64,000 nt of DNA, taken from Triops longicaudatus. Lineage: Eukaryota; Arthropoda; Branchiopoda; Notostraca; Triopsidae. Positions 1-12,300 of this stretch are shown here, piece after piece. The DNA is taken from the NCBI GenBank assembly GCA_022885665.1, contig JAGQDJ010000135.1, forward strand, positions 243,573 to 307,572, in the 5' to 3' direction. Below the pieces are notes generated by a model. It saw only the letters and a list, made by a program, of their open reading frames with translations. It ran no database searches and was not told the DNA's origin. How positions within the stretch are numbered: position 1 is the stretch's first letter; each line of letters starts with the position of its first letter. A program made the translations under genes and the position numbers.

Positions 1-3000
1 CTTACGAAATATATGAGTTGTTGTACTCTGATGCTTTTGAACGAAGATATGGTCCCGTTTAATTAATTTCCAAGGACAGTCTAACAAGCAAAAGAGGCAG
101 AATACTTAACCATGGCATTCGACATTTCCAATGCAAAGAGCTGTAAAGTGTCTGAAAGGATTAGTGTGCGATTGTTCTCGTCACTATACAATAATAAATT
201 TGCTATGCCTTTCCCCTAAGAATGCTTTTAGTTTTGTCTTCATGGTTGGGTCACATTTCTTTTCAATAATGAACAGAGTAGAATCTTGTTATAAAGAACC
301 TCCGGGAAAAAAGTGCTTGGGATATGCAAAGCTTCTTATATCTTACGATGTTTATAAAACTCACAACCTTATGACCTGTTTGTAGCAGCCGACAACTAAA
401 GGGATTCGTTACAATTAGATTCTACAGGATAATAATTTTTCAGGCCACCGAAAGTTGCGTGGTTCTTCATTTCGTGCTAATTTACACTCATAGCGTTCAG
501 CTTAATGTGTTATCCTGCTGGAATACCTAGTACGTGTAAAACGTAATTTGTAGTTGTGTCGTATAATTACCCTAATCTTCCTTTACCGCTGGCTCTCAGT
601 TTCCATAAGCTCCGTCGTTTCCATTTACGTCTGTGATATACGAAACTGCGACAGCGTCATTTAAAGGTTTAACTGCATCTTATTCTGTTTAGACTAATTA
701 AAATCAGTATATTGCTCAGAAAAGGTTACTCACATAAAGCTGAGAGTGAAGACTCCAGCCTCTTTCAAATCATTAATTTTTTAATACCCGCTCTCTCAGG
801 ATTGCAACGAGAATCCAGTCATTCCCGCCTTTTCTGATAAGGGATTAAATAGTTCACTGAGTTCCTCTTATACTGAGCTTAGTTGGCTGGGCGATGATGC
901 CCAACCTTTTCCATCTCGCGGCTCACAGTTGATGTGTTTGCCGCTAGTCCAGTTTTGATTCCAAATCTGTAAGTCGAAGGTCGCGATCGGTCAGTTCGAT
1001 AGGCTTTCCCAGTACAATCATGAGATATTTTTTCCCCAGGGGCCATTCAAATGGGCGGCACGCAACAGAGATAGCCCGAGTATGCCGTGTTGCACAGAAC
1101 TATTCTTTCGTTCACTCTGTTTCTTGCTTCACCTGATGTATAAGAAACATATACACGCAAACATTCCCGTGTGCCCATATTAAGCCATGTTTGAATATAT
1201 TGACTTCAATAAATTACTTCTAGCGAACGGTTCACTGAGTCAGTGCTACAATTTGGATAGGCCTCCGTGCTCTTTCATAGCACACAGGGATATTAGTCAA
1301 GGAACGTTGCTTCGGGGTGGTTACCCGATTAAGGATATCGATATGCTGTGGTGTTATTGGTCAACAGAGGCTTCCCTGGCGTGTGCTCTATGTGGAAAAT
1401 ATAGTTCCCTGTCAGACCGAACCGTTACATCGTTTCGCAAAGAGTTCATTGATCATAAGTTCTTCGGCGAGCTGCGGCACCTCTGCTAAGGACGGAAGGT
1501 CAGTACCAGCAGCTGCAATCGTTAATTGATTCTCGATTTGCTCTCGCTTGCACTTGGCCCAAATGGGCCTCCACAGTTTGACTCCGCGAAAGCCCCAATT
1601 CTTTCCCATATAACCAGGAATTCGTTTAAAATTTTCCACTGAAATAAAATAGATATATTCCGTCCAACTAAGAAATAAAGATTAAAAATATGGTCTCTTA
1701 AAAAAAAATAGAAAATAAAAAACACATTTCTCTTTCATGGCACATTTTCGGGCCGGCAAACACTGAAGCAAAATTAATGACTGTATTGTAGACAGCTTAT
1801 CGATAGTAAAAACAAAGGCATGCTATTATGTATGGTATTTTGAACTATCGCTTGCTTTCTTACATAGGCAACTGTATTTCACGTTACAGTTTACAACAAT
1901 ATATGAATCGCATTTTCCCTACATGTTGGACAGGCAAAACGTTCGTTTTGTGCTCAGTATAAGAAAGAGCTACTTGAGAGAATTTCCGACAATGGACATG
2001 TTGGTCGCTGAAATGCGACTACTTAACTGACACTTGTATAAATTTTGGTATCACAATGAATTCTGCCTAGCTTCATACTACAGTAAAAATATCGTACCGG
2101 GTACAATGCACATTGGAACCCAAGTGAAAATGTCAGTAACCAACCGAAAAGGAAGGGTATGTGGGGTAACAATTACAACTAGTCAACTTTGATGGTAATT
2201 CTCTTAAACATCCCATTCGTGCATGCTTTATCCCCATTGCATGTAAACATATCGCACAAATGATAAAATAGCAGGCATACATGGTGCAGAACAGGAAACC
2301 AAAACATTGCGCAGAGTATGGTATTGGGGTGAAAGGGTGAATTAGGTCTCCAACCCAGAAACCCTTGCTACACCACCACCCCTCGTTATAATAGCCATTT
2401 TTTTTTTTCATGCAGTAAAGCTCATTTACTTGAATATAAAAGAAGGTTAGAAACGTCCTATACGGAATTCGGCAACGAAATGCAGCATTTCGCAGCCTGG
2501 ATGTTAGTGATCATGCTGGTAATGTATATGTGATACTGGCGAATCATATAATACAAACTAGCCGAAGTGCATGGCGCGGGACATAAAGCTTTTCCTGAAT
2601 ACAGAATTTCGGCCTTTCTAAAAGGCCTAAGTCTCTACGAAATGTCCGTTTTGGCATGCTGAATGTTTGGCATGATTTGTTAGCTCTACGAAAATAAAGT
2701 GCATATCGACTAAAAAGAAAATATATATAGAAAAAATAGCAGTCTCGTAAGTCATGAATAATACCACGATGTCTTTGAGCATATAGAAGGGATGACTGGC
2801 TTAAGTAGAGTATAAAAAACTTTGTTTTTATCTTGTGTAAGCAATCCTCTCCTCATCCGTTTTCCTGCTGTATTTCACGATCATCCAACAGCATTTTGAG
2901 CGGAACATACTCGCGGTCCATGGAATCAGCACGATGAGCGTTGCTGAGTCGTGCCAGGGAGTCTTCTGTGTTTCAAATCGACACATCACTCCATCAGTAT

Positions 3001-3391
3001 TTTTTGTCTCTTTTTTCTCAAACATAATTCTCATATATTTTTTTACACTATAAAAATACATTTCTTGGCAAATGTTAACGAGAGGTGGTTGTCATTTTGT
3101 TAGCAGCCCCGTTAATGAGTGTGGAAGGAACAGGGTAGACTGACGAGGTTATTGGCTAGGAGAAGCAGAGTCTAGTAAGTGGCATCATGGTTAATCAAAA
3201 ACTGACAAGCAAGTAACTGTTTGGTAGACTAGCTATTGTGGGATTTTCAGTCCACGCCTTGCAGAGGTAGTTTCATGTCACATACAAAAAGGAATAACGG
3301 AACGCTTTCATAAACATTAACGGGTATAAGGAAGATTAGGCAAAAGTTGGTAGGAGCTTATCAGTGGAGTTAAAAAAGAACCCTAGTTCGT

Positions 3392-6300
3392 TTATAGAAC
3401 TCGGGAGACTAGGCGCTCTTTTGCTTGGGTGACCGTAATTATAAGTTTACCTGCCAACGGAAGTTCTGCAAAAGTGGAAGTTAAAGTAGCCTGTCCTCCC
3501 ACATCGGAGCTGCGCGACGAGGAATGTCGGCAGCAACAAAAGCAACAACAATAGCTCCAAACAGGCTGCAGAAAAGTGCGACAACCCCGCCCATTCTGGC
3601 CGCGAAGTACGACGTAAATGTACGGATCCAGCACAAAGTTGAGTGCGATAAAGACGTCAGCCAAACGAAAAAATAACCGTTCTTGGTTTCCCGGCTCAGA
3701 GAGACCTACCGGGATGGCCACCTAGATGAAAAGGGATGTAACGTGATTGCGCGGTTTATGATGCACTCCCAGTAGAATTATCATGGACACTTTCACAGTT
3801 ACGACGGCCCGAACGTACTCTATGTCATAACTTAGGAGGCCGGCGTTCGGCGTCGCTTATGGTGCGTGTTATGAATGAACGTTTAGATAAAGGCTTAAGG
3901 AAGATACTCACAAAAAAAGGCAACTTACCAGCTGCGGAAGCCAGCAGACAACGTAGAAAATGCACAGGACAGCCATGAGCCTGGCAAAGGAAATTTCTTC
4001 TTGGGAACATTGTGACACAGCCGACTCGCGACGATTACGGGGGTTGTGATTGCTGGCTATGAATCCTCCCGTGCTAGTGAAACGATACATCATACAAGAC
4101 AAGCGTGAAGTCAGCCTTTTTTTTGGGGGGGGATCGATTCAATTTATCACATTTCAAATTTGTCTTTGTTTACAATACCTATTGCAAACAGCTAAGGCGG
4201 CATTTCCCCCTGGTGTCACCAAGCTGCGATGTTGATTGCTAGTGCGGTGGTCACCGAAGCCGTAGCTGTGTTGTCGCGTCAGGTTGAGGGAAGTATTGCT
4301 GCTGTTGCGAGGCTGCATGCAACTGCAGGACTGCATGGCCACAGCAGTGATACCGGCGCCGTTAGGGAACGAGTAGCGGTGGCTGTTGGACAAGTTACTG
4401 CCCACTGTCAATTTTGTTGCCGTCTTCGTAGTCGCTAAGCCTGTTGTGCCCCCAACTGTCGTACCGCAGCTGCTGGCCCGACATGCTCCGAGATGCTGAT
4501 GCGGATCCGCGGGACACGTTGTGAGGACAGCCGCTTCGCAGTCAGGTTTGCAGCCCTGGTCGGATTCTAACCTCATTATTCGATTTCTTCCGTCTTGTAA
4601 ATGAGCTGCTGATGACGGTCGCCGCATTAACGAGCGGCTGCTTATCCGTCTTGCCGCACTTCGCTTGCCCATTTGGCACAAAGCGTGAATTACGCCGAGG
4701 TTGCAGCACACAATGCATACACACATAAGCATACCTAAGCCAAACGGGAAGAATAGCGCGTCAACATTTTTGAGGTCAAGCGTAAAAAAAGCGAATAAGC
4801 CGAAAATTTATGACAAGCCATCTTTGTGGGGTTTAACTGCGTATTTTGCTCCCGCAGCCGTTTTACACAGCACTTGACGCACAGAGTGTGCTGACAGAGC
4901 GATAACTGGGTAGCTTACTGACAAGTGTCAAATGCAATAGGCTGGCAATAGAGCTGTGCCTTTGTTACGTGATGGTGGGACGGAAAAAAATTCTTTCTTC
5001 GAGATTTAGGGCCAATAAATCAGTTCTGAAACACAAATCAGTTTTTTTTCCTATCCTAGTTAAAATAGCTCACACCGAGAGCGATAATAAAACGTTCTGC
5101 AGAGAAAGTGATGTGTCGACTTGGCGACCTACATAATACTCAATCCTGCATTTTTCCAATATAGTTTTTTTTTTGGATGGAAGTGGAAAGCGGCGAAAGG
5201 AAATATTATCTGTATTTTACAGTCAGAACTTATGAAAAGAAAGAAAACGATTGAATAAAATGCGCATAAAAATGTTTCGGAAATATTCTTTATTTTTGAG
5301 GTAAGAAAAGGTGCTGTTTGCGCGAGCTCAATGGCGCATTTAGAAGCGAAGCAATACGAGTGCACTCTTAGCAGGGTCCTCGACATTAATTAAAAGAATG
5401 CTTTTTACGTAGGCTGCATATTTCTTGAGAACTCTAATCTACAATGTCAGCTAATAACGATTGGGCTTCCAGTTAACAAAAAAGGCTTGTTTATTGCAGA
5501 GAAAATCTTGCTACGGGTTCTCTGCATATTGCGTTTGGCAACATGTGCGCTCTATTTATTACTAAAACTTTCAGCTTCTCGGTTTTTGCCTGAGATGTAT
5601 CGCTTATTGCAAACATTCGTAAACGAAAGCCAACAAAAGGTGATCGATTGACAACCTGACAAGGAAACCCTTTCGGAATAAGTGTTAAAAGCCATTTCTA
5701 AAGAATGTGCAAAGTTTTTGGAATACGTGTTCATTTTTAAAATATCACAAAATCGCCAGTTTCCATGGCATATACTAACCCAGTATTTTTAAGCACATCA
5801 CTCAGAATTAATTACAGATATTTATTTCCCTGCCCATGGCGATATATTTAACACTGATACTTACCAAATCCAAACACGAAATACGAGTAGGCTACTTGCG
5901 AAGCCGTGGTCCCAAACCGGTACCGCGTGCATTTGGGTTTCTCGCTCTCGTAGTACAAGCCGAAGCCCATGAATGGCATACAAGCTAATAGCGTCACGAA
6001 GGTCCAAAGTGAGAAGATGGCTCTTTGGATCCGCCGATACGTTACATGCTAAAAGAAGGTCAAATGAAATAACACAGTTTGTTAATTATTCCTTTACCGC
6101 ACATGTTGCTCTGCAATAACATTTCACTTAAATAAAATTCCTTACGCTTGGTTAAGGCTTCAGACAGAACTATTTTGTTTTGTGCCTTTTTTTTGTCATA
6201 ATGCTGTCTTCCAGAAGACAATTTTTTCTCCTTCGGAATCCTATCTGTGTAAATTTCCCGCTGGACTATAGTCCAAGAATCAAGCAACCAATTTGCTTTC

Positions 6301-9300
6301 TCTGTGTCGCTTCCGGGTTGTTAGCGTTGCCAAAGTAATTGAGAGAGACACAGGCGACAGAGTTTTGCAGGAGAAAAAATGCGATCTCAATGCGTCGCAT
6401 GCTTACAGGGAACTCTTGTGCACACACCACAAAAAATAGCGCTTGAATTTAGGCAGAACCGGCTGTTGCCCGAAAAAGAAGATGAGCACGTCGTATATAG
6501 CTGGAATCTCTTTGGCGTCTCTCCCAAAACCCAATGCGTCTCGACAAAGCAGAAAGTCTGCATTTCCAAGGGGACATTTACACCTCCCGTATCTACACTG
6601 ACCTTTTTTGTTACGTATCCCCCCTTCTACAAGCTATGGGAGAATCAATAGGCCTATTAACTTTTGTCGAGAAAGAATGACCAGAGTTATATATTACATG
6701 GCAAAAGAAGAAAGGCACATCGTGCTATAGGGAGTCTTTGGCGGCCTTTCGTAATAGAGCGAATGTCTTCGATCCAAAGTTCCAACAGAAAAAGACAGAA
6801 AAGGCAGCTTTCGAAAATGCACTCACAAACGATATAAAGAACGTGAGGATGAAACTGGATACTTTTTTATTAAAAGTAAATTGTTTCTGTCTTCCAAGTG
6901 GCGGGTCAGCAAATCGCTCACGTTTCGTTTTCGGTTACCAAACGCCGCCAGAAGAGGGCACGCAATAAGTGCACAGAACCTTTAAAAAATAACGTCTTCT
7001 CGAAACTAGTTTTCTCCAGTTAACAACTTTGTAAGAGTTCCAAATTTTGCCAGTGTTACCATCCAAGAGAGCAAAAAGGCTATAGTGTAAATAATTTCAC
7101 CGTTAAATCTTATTTAAGTCAGCGAAAACAAGAATGGTACAGAAAAGCAGTCTTCATTCCACGTGTAAACTCAAATTTACTCATGCGTCAACTAATCCTG
7201 ACGCTACAATGGGACTTTTCTTCAGTTCAGCGGATTACCACCATCATTGCTGTATTTCTGGTGTGGAGGACCCACGAGGTATTTGCCCTGCAATACTTTC
7301 TCTCTTACTAGAGTGCCACGAATTTCCGATTTATGTAAAGTTCCAAGAAAGCTGCTCTAAAAGGTGTGAAAAACACGATTTTTTGTGATGGGAAAGACGC
7401 CTGCAAAAGCATCCTGACTTTTTCCTTCGCATCCGTAAACTACGTTTTCTACGTAGCTCTCAGGGAAACTTTATAAGGTACGAATTTCATTGCATTTGAA
7501 GATTTTCAGTAGACTACAGTGGGAAAGACGTGTTGCTTTTCATCCTATCTACGGCGAAGTAATCTGTTCTTAAAGAAATGTCGATAAGTAACGCATTCCC
7601 GTTAGTTTACCTACATCAGTTGTGTTTTTTAAAGAAGAAAAAATGTTCGACAAAAACTTTAAGAGCCTGTCTACTCGTAAGCCAAACCCCGGTTCTTAAA
7701 TTATAACCTCTATGAAATGAAAATTGACTTTGAAGAAAGTTCATCCATAATCTTGCGGCAAAATGAGAGACAGAACTGGAGCTCTCTTTGTCGGATTCAT
7801 TCAAATTATACTAATTCGAACGTAAAAGGGTGGCACTGATTATCCAAAAACAGCAAGACGGAAGAGAATCCCAAGACGTGATGTAAATACACTTTTAAAA
7901 GAAGCAAATCCTGCAAAACATGTTTGCAGGAAGGGACGAGACCTTCATAATCTTGTTGGTTAAAGCTAGTAAGATTTCAAATTTTGAATCTTGTTGATCA
8001 ATGAAGTGTAGCTCCTTTTTTTTATTAAAGAAAGTCCTCTGCTAGTCTGGCAAATGAAATCGACACCCACGCAGATGCAAATATAATAAAAAAGATATAT
8101 GTAAATTATGTTAATTTTTCTTTTTCACTTAGGGAATACCTCCTCCCAGATCTGCTCTACAAATCTTGTCGGCAACAGGCAACTTCGTTTTCGCTTGTTA
8201 AAAGGAATTGGAAATCGCCTATCTTCCTTCACAACAGGGAGCAAACAAGTTTACATCTGCGTCATTGTCACTCTGAATTTTGCAATGCAGCACCCAAACA
8301 CGGGGTATCGCATGATTTGCTTTAGTATAACCATGATACTAAATCCAGCATTGGCAGCAAAAGAAACCGTTGCATGCTGTCTGGTTTTAAATTTCCCTCG
8401 TTCTGCTTATCAGCTTATGCGAATGTAAAAGTAACTTCCCTTTCTGAATTGCTTCACGAAACCGCTAGCAAGCTCATATACTGGAGAGCTCTTAAATCAT
8501 ATAAATAGTTGGAAGACCATCGTTGGCATGCTTACGACATTTGCGGAATTCGTGAGCGGATGTGGTAATACGTACGACACTTCTCACTTGGGACGTGCGC
8601 TTCAAATACCGTGCCAACAATTGAAGCGCGACGCACGAAGCCACCGATTTCCGATTGAGCATGACTTTTACAGACCTTGTCCCTCCATTAAAACATTAAA
8701 AGCACTGTATATACCTCGGATTCTTGAATTACCTGCTTTGTATGCATATTCGAAACCTAACTGAAAGATAAGCTTCACCAAGATTACCGTGCTATTCATG
8801 AGCTGTTGTATTTCACATAAAGTAGCTGCGAAGTCAGGAGGATCGGTCGTTAATGGCAAATGGTGACGAGTACTGGTCAAAATACTTTCGGTGCTAAGTC
8901 CAAACCCTTGTCGATTTTCGCTGTCCAACCCCCAGCACATTAAAGAGATAAAATGCACTAGCAGCTTCTTTCCATTCCAGCAGTTCCTTTCTTATCGCCG
9001 GAAGGAACACGGACGAAGAGTGCGCCGCTTTCGTACTTTTATTTCCTAACAAAACTGCCTTCTCCTAGGCGCGAGAACCGTTGATAATACGGACTAACAA
9101 ATACAAGACATTATATTATAGGACCAAGTGATTTTCTATAGGGGTACTATACCGCCGACTAGTCTTTCAATAGAATATTGCAATTTCCACATCAGAGGCG
9201 CCATAAATCAGCCGAAAGTTTGTTGTCTAAATAAAACTGACGGCAACGAGGTCATATCTGTCTCACGTCAAGTCATCAAGAGGTTCACGTGGAACGTCTC

Positions 9301-12300
9301 AATAGTCGGAAAAACGTAGTCTGTAACATTTTCGATCAAGGTTACGTAAGTTTGACGTAGAAGCTTACACAAGCTGGTAGTACGCGTATTTTTTGTCTCC
9401 GGCAGAACAGGTTAGAAGTGTATGGAATTTAGGACGTCCTTGGAAACGAGATTGTTAACAGTTGAAGGCTGAAGAGCCACCATGTGTTTATGCTTCCTAC
9501 TTGTGCAACACGGCAAAACACCCTCATATAGTCTTGTAATTTGGAACCGTAAATCTAAAGATAGGCACATCGATTTTCCCTGAACTGAGCGGTGCTAAGA
9601 GGTTTGCGCTTATGGAAACGGTAAAAGTAAGCAAAGCAACAAGAACTTTGCTCTTTCTTGTGGCAGTAATTTACGAATTTTGCTGAAATTCTAGTAGCCA
9701 TGCGCCCTTGTGGACTAAATCCCTTCTACGTAGGTTAGCAACAAACCCTCATAAAAAGCCCGCTAGCACGTGTCCACCGTAATAACAGCCAAACACTGCA
9801 CGTTTGAGTTGTGAAATACTGTCTTGTACACTCGTGGCGTTATTCTATACTACCGCCGTTGTGCGACACAAGTGCCAATGGCTTTACGTTTCCTTGCACA
9901 AGACATAACCTCTAACACTAGTCAATTTACATGCCTGCGGCACGAAATTCGTCAAGAAAGCAGAAATATCTCAGCAGATTGCCCAAATTCTTAGAACGAA
10001 GACATACTTATTGCCATCAACATGGCCAGAACAATTTGAATTATACTAATTTCTCCAGTTTAAGGGTTGATTTCTTTCAGAGAACTTAACGCGTAATGAA
10101 AAAGATCCTGTTTAATAGATGGTTTAACTCACTGTTCGTGAAAAGTTAGATTTGTTAAGGTAAAAAAAAAAATGTGTTGACCGAAAAATTTTCAGGTACG
10201 TAAAAATATACATTAATTTGCATAAAAGTAACTGATTGTGAAAAATTGTTTTAAGACAAGAATAACTAATTTACAAGCAAATAATCTTGCTGCTGAACAA
10301 ACGTAGTAGTGAATTAAAATAAAACAAATATTAAATCTCCCAGTTTTAATGAGCCTATGAAATTTGGGCCTTATGAGTTTTTGACTATTATCAACACGTG
10401 TAGTTACCAAGCTGTAATTCTGCCATAAAATTGGCGAAAATTTCTAACAATTTTGTGACCGGCATAAAAGTGGACGCGCAAGTATCGATACCGCGTAAAT
10501 GGAGGGATTTCTGGAGTTGTCACCAAGTCACTTAACGTGTACTTCACGGGTATTTTTTAATTTTTTTTTTTTTTTTTTTTTTATTTTTCCTTAAGTCAAC
10601 TCCTGTTTTAGATGGAAACAACTGATGAAATGGAGCTCATGCTCTTAAGTCTCGTGCATTGAATTGCTGTTTGTTTTCGAACCTACAAAGTTTTCGGCTC
10701 ACAGTGCAATCTGACTGTTCGGATAGCTGGGTCGATGAAAAGAATCGTTTTAGATTAAGTTTAGATACCTAGTCGTAATAATAACTATGTAATCTCCCAT
10801 ACTAAGTAAAAATAACTATGATTCGTCATCCGTCTTTATGCTTTCCTCCCAATTAGCCTCTGAATTGTATCGTCGTTGTGCGCTGTTCACGACGCCATAT
10901 ACCCTTTATCAAATTTTTTTCACAAGATTTGCAACTCGAGATAGAAAATATGCTTAAGATTTAAGCTCAATTCAAGGCTATTTATTCACACTTTATCGAT
11001 TCTGAGTAGAGGCCGAAGAAATAGAACGCACATTGACCATTCGGCTGGTTTGGAAGGCGCATCCGTATTTAAATATGCGAAAAAAATTCACTCTGTAAAT
11101 CTTGAAACCTACAAGCGAAAAAGCAATCTAAGACTTATTTCACGAACGCATATTAAATAAATATTTCTAGCTAGTTTTGGAATAACTTCTATTCGAAAGA
11201 ACTGACGGAAAACCCGTACAGTTGTACGGTAAGACACCCACGTTTATTTCAGCCATTGTGTTGCGCAGTCGAGTAATGTAACACGCTGGCTAATACCGGT
11301 TTGAAAAGCGAGACAGTAATTAACTTCCACGGTACAACAGATGACCACAATAATTGAACGTTGTAACGCATTGTAGCTTTCTTAGGAACTCTTTTTGGGT
11401 TTCTCTGACCACCCTTCTATATTGTGCATACATGCTCGCGGAGATCAAGGGTTTGTGTGCTAGAACTGCCGAATACTTCAAGGTTCGTTGCCCGGGAAGT
11501 TCTATAGATCCAGGTCTCGCTTGCATTACTTTCAAATAAGACAGGATAGAACGACCATATCGGGTTCTTTTTTTTTTTGACACAAAGAAATGTGTTATGG
11601 AAAAGATAGCTGTAAATAAACACCTCTCAGACTTTTGTATACGCTTGACTTGGGGCCGGTGGGTACAAAAATCTATTATTCTACATGAGAGTAAATCTAA
11701 GCCTGAGTTTTTCTTCGCCTAAGTGACAGCTCAACAAATATATGATTTTAGTACCTTACGGAAAAATCGGTAGGGTTCTATAAGATAATCAGATGTAACT
11801 CTTTCTGTTTTTTTTTCTTTTAATCCATTTGTGACTCTGATTTGTGCTTTTTATACCCAAAATAAGAAACTGAGAAGACACATTTAATTATGAATATAAC
11901 TATGATTCGTCATCCGTCTTTATGCTTTCCTCCCAATTAGCCTCTGAATCGTATCGTCGTTGTGCGCTGTTCACGACGCCATATACCCTTTATCAAATTT
12001 TTTTCACAAGATTTGCAACTCGAGATAGAAAAATGATCTTCAAGAGCTCCACTGGAGAACAAAAACATCGTGAATAATGAAGGTACGAACCACAAAAGCT
12101 TTCCTGGCGTAGTCTTTACTTACTAAACAAACAATGCTGGCTATATGTACCGAATCTTGCTGGAGCGTGGTGAAAAAAGTACTTTATAAATAAATAGCAA
12201 GCCTGCGTAGCTCTTCATTGCAGACCACTTTGCTAAGGAGCAAATCACGGTGCTGCTTTTAGAAAATTAGGCAAAATCCTGTTATACAGCTCTCGATGTA

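Noticed and set aside
1187..1639. Two overlapping open frames on opposite strands (plus 1187-1489, minus 1412-1639)
   Set aside because: Both read fairly smoothly, but neither has splice sites, a domain or a match I recognise. They cannot both be right.
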